A stretch of DNA of 64,000 bases from Bagarius yarrelli (taxonomy: Eukaryota; Chordata; Actinopteri; Siluriformes; Sisoridae). Location of the stretch: contig VCAZ01000097.1 in assembly GCA_005784505.1 (NCBI GenBank), positions 1,720,001 through 1,784,000 of the forward strand. Reading direction: 5' to 3'. Positions 59,594-64,000 of this stretch are shown piece after piece. A program made the translations under genes and the position numbers. A model generated the notes under the pieces. The model saw only the letters and a list, made by a program, of their open reading frames with translations. It searched no databases and had not been told where the DNA came from. The stretch's first letter is position 1. The number at the start of each line of letters is the position of its first letter.

Positions 59594-59915
59594 CTAATGT
59601 CAGATATCATGTTTGATGTGAACATAAATCAACGTATATTTGTATAATTTATATGTATAAGTGTGCGAATGCCCAGGTGTTCCTAATAAAATGAAAATTG
59701 TTTCATTTCTATAAATAATCAGGACAAAATTGTTTTCAGGAATTGAAGGAGGAGCTACAGAATAACAGCACAGCCCACCCCAACCCCCCAACCCGCACGT
59801 CCCTCCTAATCAGTCTGTAGTTCCAGTCCGGGGTGTTACAACAAAACATGACCGAACTAACCTTTTTTTTATTTTTTGAGATGAATTCCTGAATCAGCGC
59901 TTTAACAAATGTAGG

Positions 59916-59955
59916 ATGGCTTGTGTGAAAATTTACTTGTGCTCCAACCCTGATG
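59916..59955 (+). CDS. NWD2-like exon 1 with start codon
   Basis: ATG plus 37 nt (MACVKIYLCSNPD, split Asp codon), donor GTATGT. The first strand, VKIYLCSNPDD, corresponds to VRVFISANPED in NWD2. The intron after it is only 76 nt. Confidence 0.85.
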
Positions 59956-62900
59956 GTATGTGTCCTTTTTCTTTTTGTTGTAATCAGAAAAGAAGTAAAA
60001 AATGAGGTTATATGTTGACTGTGTGTTTCAGACTCAGTAACAGAAAGAAAGGTACTAAGAGAGAATGTGTTTTCTAAAATAAGGGACCACTGCAGACGTA
60101 AGCATGGAGTAGACTTCCGGGCAAGTCCTTTTTATGCGTTTATTATTTTTCCTAGCTAAAACCATTTCTTGTGCGTTCTTATTCTTAATTTTATTAATAT
60201 TTCTGCTATTAAATTACACTTTGGAAGTTTTTTTTTATTTATTTGTTTGTTTCTTTCCCTGTTTATCCCAGATTCTACATGATAGTATGTTGATATCTTT
60301 AAGCACATTATGTTGCTAATAGCTAACAATTAAAGAAAAGCATGACAAGCTGTCATGATTATTAACTCGAAGCCTGGCAAAGTGTTATTGAACAAACTTC
60401 TTGCAGGTTATTGATCCGTACGAGGAGCCCAGCCCAGATAAGTGGCCAACACAGCAGGTGCGATTAAAGTTAATCGAGGATTGTCGGCAGAACTCGCTGG
60501 GCCCGTTCTTTGTGGTAATGTGTGCTTATTTATCATTTCCCACCCAAATAAAAAAAAAATACTGTAATATTTTATAGTAACTTTACCGTAGAACATAGTA
60601 GTAAAGTAAATACTGTAGTGTTTTTGAATCTGACTGTAGTAAATATATTATAGTAAATTGCATTGATGTGGTAATTCTAGTACGCTTCTTATAGTAGCTG
60701 TACTATCGTAAAATAAATACATTACTACATTAATTACTATAGTACAATTTCTACAACTATACTATAGTGTCCAATTAGGACTATATCCTATCCTATCCTA
60801 TATCAAACCAGCTAAGAATATTCATTTATATACAATCACTGATCTGACTCTGGCTGTGATTTTCAGAGCTTAGTGGGGGAGCAGTATGGAACTGCATGTC
60901 TACCAGAACAGGTGGAGTTTTCCGAGTTCCTCAGGGTTCTGCGGGTTTGCCAGGAAATGGGATATAGCTCTGAGGTCTTGGAGAAATGCTACAGACGAGA
61001 TGAGAACACCATACCACCATCATTCTGCCTGCTCACTCGACATAAGTATTATAAATATCATAAGTCCCAGGTAAAAGCATTAAAAAATATTACGGTTAGT
61101 TAAACTAATTTATAATTTACATTCCTAATTTCGTGCGTTTGTATGCACTAAGTCAGGGCAATTATCTGTCGACAATGGTTGGGATGATGTAGTTACAAAA
61201 GCCAGGAAAACCTTACATGATGTTATCACCCAGTGTGTTCTGGAGGGCAGTATTGACCAAGAAAAAGCTCAGAAATATTTTTGGTCGAGTAAGTATGTTA
61301 CCACAATTTTTTTTTTTTTTTTTGAAAAACCAGCTGAATTTTCTTATTATATTTTCAGGGCTTGAGAACGATCTCCACTTTGCACTGGATGGTCTATCTG
61401 GTACTGACACGAAAAGATGTCTTTGTTATGTTTATAAACCTGATACAAATGGTGGCCAAACGAGGAAATGCAACGTACCACATCCAGAGCACCAGGATCA
61501 ATTGTCCCGACTGTCACAGCTCTGTGAGAATTACCTACCAAACCTGGTTAGAACCCAGCAGATCCTGATATGTACCAGCACCAACAGAGGTAAAAGTGAC
61601 GATAAACAACGTTATGCAGAGGAGCTGAGCCACCAGATCTATTTGGATCTTATAGGTCTCATAGACCAGTTAATTTTGAAGAAAGTTCAAATCCATGATT
61701 CATCCTCCCAACAGAAAAACCTATCCACTCTATACAGAATTGAGCGAGAAGAAGTCAGCCACATAAAAGCTTACCTGGAGCAAGACACGAAATATCCATT
61801 CATTCTAATTGGTGGGCCATGTACAGGCAAAAGTGTGCTCTTGGCTCACTGTGCAAGTCAGGTATTTTTTTAATGATATGCATTTTGAAAAGATATTATA
61901 ACTTAATATTATAACTAATAACAGTATAACTAAAAGTATAACTTTTACTTTCAGATTCAAACATGGATGAAGGACCAGAACCCTGTAGTTGTTGCACACT
62001 TTCTAGATTCTAATAGCACTTTAAAACAAATTCTCAGTGACACGTGCCAGCAAATTGCTTTAGGTCACGGTCAGCAGTTTGACACCTGTCTCAAAGACGT
62101 CTCTCAGTTAAAAGAAACATTTAACAATCTCCTAACCACTAATTCACACTCCCTAAATCACTTGATCCTCATTATGGATGGACTTGATCAAATACCTGAT
62201 AGAAATAGACCGCTAGATTTAACCTGGCTGCCCAAGAAATTACCATCTAATGTGAAGCTCTTAATCTCGTCTACACCAACAAAGTCTGGGTTTCTCTCTG
62301 CTCTAAAGGCATATTACCCAGAATCCTCGCTGATTTTTGACCTAAAACCATTAACTAGCAAGCAATGCAGCCAGATGCTGACAACTCTTCTTTTGGCATG
62401 TAGGAGAAAGATCACATCCGGCCAACAGATGTATGTAAATCAGGCTTTTAAACGGTGTGATCTTCCACTGTATGTGGATCTTCTATACAGGCAGGTGTGT
62501 TTGTGGAATTCAGATCTAGAAATCATGCCTGACGTACTGGTCCCAGGGATTCACACAAATATTGATCGGTTTCTAGACCATCTTGAGGAAAAGCATGGGA
62601 AATTGATAGTCGCTCGAAGTCTAGAATATCTCACCTTGTCCCGGTTCGGTTTGACTGAAGTCGAATTAACTGATATTCTGTCTTGTGATGATGAGGTTCT
62701 CCTATCATTTCTACCATCAGACAACTATACACCATATAAATTAAGAGTCCCAGAGGTTGTGATAGAAAGGTTACTGTTAGACTTGAAGGGGTTTCTTATA
62801 TTACAAAACATATCAGGCACACAAACTCTGTCCTGGGTCAGCAGACACTTTGTCTTAGTCATCCGAAAGAGATACCTGTGTTTAGACAATCAACAAAAAT

Positions 62901-64000
62901 CGCATTCTTTGATAGCAAACTATTTTAGTGGGCGCTGGGCATGTGGAACAGCGAAGCCATTGCTCATCACTGCAAGTTCCAGACAAAATATCATGCCAAA
63001 GATTTATTCTGACAGACAAGTTCCTGGTCAACCTTGGACATTTCAGCCTTTCATGTCTACCATGACTACATCTGGTTCACCTGAGTGTGTATATCCCAAT
63101 CTAAGGAAATTGCAGGAACTGCCTTTCCACTTACTAAAGAGTGAATGTATTGAGGAGTTTCATAGAGTGATGATGTCACAAGAGTTCCTCAATGCAATGT
63201 TCTGTGCAAAGTTAGTAGATGAGATGGTATTCTGGCTAGAGAAGTCGTGTCAAATCGTGTTTTCCAGGGAACTCAGGCTCTTAATTTCTATACTAAAAAC
63301 TTCGACTTGTATGCTTAGGAACTGCTCAACTGACTTCGCTTTGGTAATACAGGCCAAGCTCTTTCCATTTTTTAAAGTTCTTCCTAAATTAAAGAAATAT
63401 GTCAACCATAAAGGGCATGATGGTACAATAGGATGTCATGGGGTAATTATGGTATTATGTCCGACAACTTCTGTGCCTGCCACCCATTGGACATTTCCGG
63501 TAGGGGAAGAATCGCCGATAACAAGAGCTGCTGTATCCCAGTCTGGCTATGTGGTAATGATTCAAAACAATGGCTCTGCTTGGATCTGGAATGGAAGTGA
63601 TTTAGAAGGTAACAAAATCACCCAGTCTGCTGAACTGCAATTTAAAGATGTCAGATGTTCTGAAAATGTATTTATTCTCCTCACAAAGAGTGGCAACCTT
63701 CTGTCACTGGACACAAGCGTTCTATCTTATCTCCAGCCACTTCATACACAACACATGGAACAACCACTTGAGAGCATAACAGGTGTATCAATGGTCAGTG
63801 GTAAGATGTTTGTATTCTCAAAGGAAAGCAGTTCTATCAGTGTGTTTTCTGAGGGAACTGAAGTTCATCCAGTCCACTGCTCCAGTGGTGTAACATGTAT
63901 GACTTCTTGTGATGGTCAGATACTTTATTGTGGACAGAACGAGGGTACCGTCAGTATATTTGACCTCCAAAGTGGTGATTGTTCAGCCTCATTTAATTCT
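59916..64000 (+). CDS. NWD2-like: NACHT and WD-repeat protein (7 exons, 3' end outside window)
   Basis: A STAND/NLR-type signalling NTPase of the NWD1/NWD2 family. Exons 59916-59955, 60032-60120, 60407-60514, 60867-61070, 61153-61288, 61359-61861 and 61955-64000 give 1042 codons with no stop. Residues 1-130 match the NWD N-terminal region (SNPDDSVTERKVLRENVF; YRRDENTIPPSF). The P-loop is GGPCTGKS at 344-351, Walker B ILIMDGLD at 431-438, and a Sensor-like strand KLLISSTP at 461-468. RKITSGQQMYV near 511-521 is close to NWD2. A winged-helix stretch (KHGKLIV, LTLSRFGLTEVEL) spans 570-600. WD-type blades start near residue 850. NWD2 itself is about 1740 aa, so roughly 700 residues are missing on the right. 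The start has a strong Kozak context (A at -3, G at +4). It could be an NWD2 paralogue rather than the NWD2 orthologue. Function is unknown; family members are predicted ATP-driven scaffolds. Confidence 0.9.
60032..60120 (+). CDS. NWD2-like exon 2 (GC donor)
   Basis: 89 nt after TTTCAG, encoding DSVTERKVLRENVFSKIRD through GVDFR. The only frame-consistent donor is GCAAGT at 60121, a GC-AG intron. Confidence 0.82.
60407..60514 (+). CDS. NWD2-like exon 3
   Basis: 108 nt, phase 0, acceptor TTGCAG and donor GTAATG. Encodes VIDPYEEPSPDKWPTQQ, then RLKLIEDCRQNSLGPFFV. NWD2 has VIDLYWG at this position; here the L-x-W-G part is replaced. Confidence 0.87.
60867..61070 (+). CDS. NWD2-like exon 4
   Basis: 204 nt, phase 0, acceptor TTTCAG and donor GTAAAA. 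Encodes SLVGEQYGTACLPEQVEFSE and the YRRDENTIPPSF motif typical of the NWD N-terminal region. Confidence 0.9.
61153..61288 (+). CDS. NWD2-like exon 5
   Basis: 136 nt; acceptor CACTAAG (weak pyrimidine tract), donor GTAAGT. Encodes SGQLSVDNGWDDVVTKARK through KAQKYFWS. The nearby alternative AG at 61155-61156 would break the frame, which fixes the start. The flanking introns are 82 and 70 nt. Confidence 0.78.
61359..61861 (+). CDS. NWD2-like exon 6 (to P-loop)
   Basis: 503 nt, acceptor TTTCAG and donor GTATTT. It covers the linker and the beginning of the NACHT domain, ending just after the P-loop (FILIGGPCTGKSVLLAHCAS). Confidence 0.92.
61955..64000 (+). CDS. NWD2-like exon 7 (NACHT core, winged helix, WD start; open to window end)
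   Basis: Starts after CTTTCAG and stays open for 682 codons to the last base. It holds Walker B (LILIMDGLDQI), TSGQQMYVNQAFKRCDLPLY, the helical arm and early WD strands (SAWIWNGSD; CGQNEGTVSIFDLQSGD). One giant internal exon is characteristic of this family. Confidence 0.93.
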   Translation, partial: MQTWMKDQNPVVVAHFLDSNSTLKQILSDTCQQIALGHGQQFDTCLKDVSQLKETFNNLLTTNSHSLNHLILIMDGLDQIPDRNRPLDLTWLPKKLPSNVKLLISSTPTKSGFLSALKAYYPESSLIFDLKPLTSKQCSQMLTTLLLACRRKITSGQQMYVNQAFKRCDLPLYVDLLYRQVCLWNSDLEIMPDVLVPGIHTNIDRFLDHLEEKHGKLIVARSLEYLTLSRFGLTEVELTDILSCDDEVLLSFLPSDNYTPYKLRVPEVVIERLLLDLKGFLILQNISGTQTLSWVSRHFVLVIRKRYLCLDNQQKSHSLIANYFSGRWACGTAKPLLITASSRQNIMPKIYSDRQVPGQPWTFQPFMSTMTTSGSPECVYPNLRKLQELPFHLLKSECIEEFHRVMMSQEFLNAMFCAKLVDEMVFWLEKSCQIVFSRELRLLISILKTSTCMLRNCSTDFALVIQAKLFPFFKVLPKLKKYVNHKGHDGTIGCHGVIMVLCPTTSVPATHWTFPVGEESPITRAAVSQSGYVVMIQNNGSAWIWNGSDLEGNKITQSAELQFKDVRCSENVFILLTKSGNLLSLDTSVLSYLQPLHTQHMEQPLESITGVSMVSGKMFVFSKESSSISVFSEGTEVHPVHCSSGVTCMTSCDGQILYCGQNEGTVSIFDLQSGDCSASFNS

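Larger units (their letters stand above)
58946..59915. other. Intergenic region between fchsd2 and the NWD2-like gene
   Basis: About 1 kb containing a truncated SINE A (59069-59213) and a SINE B (59272-59593). The remaining ~320 nt before the start codon must hold the promoter and 5' UTR, unless further 5' exons exist. No TATA box is obvious. Confidence 0.6.

Noticed and set aside
61153..61170. Alternative acceptor at 61155-61156 for NWD2-like exon 5
   Set aside because: It leads to an early in-frame stop; only the AG at 61151-61152 keeps the frame.
1..64000. CRISPR array, operon, prophage or other prokaryotic system
   Set aside because: The regular repeats are minisatellites and microsatellites without unique equal-length spacers, and gene structure is clearly that of a vertebrate.

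Overview
This is intronic, AT-rich animal DNA from a ray-finned fish. The evidence is a protein-coding gene split into many short exons with GT-AG introns, abundant CA/GT and CT/GA microsatellites, and dozens of tRNA-headed SINEs of types typical of teleosts. The dominant SINE type fits an otophysan, possibly a catfish, but that is only a guess from repeat style. No prokaryotic or viral gene organisation is present.

Two genes are supported, both on the + strand. The first, fchsd2 (F-BAR and double SH3 domain protein 2), fills about 1.4-58.9 kb. Eighteen constitutive coding exons were placed by reading frame, splice sites and similarity to the vertebrate protein. They give 713 codons plus a stop at 56167-56169. 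The 5' exon or exons, encoding roughly the first 40 residues, lie outside the window. Exon order follows the protein: F-BAR (1396-47608), first SH3 (51756-53186), second SH3 (53848-54065) and a proline-rich tail (55342-56169), then a 3' UTR of about 2.7 kb. An extra 75-nt in-frame segment with splice sites (43957-44031) looks like an unrecognised cassette exon inside the F-BAR.

About 1 kb beyond the likely fchsd2 poly(A) site begins an NWD2-like gene (NACHT and WD-repeat, STAND NTPase/NLR-type). Seven exons (59916-64000) give an uninterrupted 1042-codon frame that runs off the right edge. It carries an N-terminal NWD region, a P-loop, a Walker B, a winged-helix region and the start of the WD repeats. 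One of its introns appears to be of GC-AG type, and a motif normally conserved in the N-terminal domain is altered.

The rest is intron and intergenic sequence full of repeats. There are three SINE families (called A, B and C here), a 36-bp minisatellite (34.3-35.1 kb), a 29-bp minisatellite in two blocks (20.3-21.5 kb), long pyrimidine or purine tracts, and foldback and MITE-like elements. A decayed mariner, a hAT-like remnant, a Kolobok-like transposon split by an LTR-like insertion, and a 5'-truncated LINE with an 18-bp target-site duplication are also present. Microsatellites abut many fchsd2 splice sites, which is the main functional link between the repeats and the gene. Exon coordinates were derived by hand from frame and splice consensus; repeat family names are from memory and were not database-checked.
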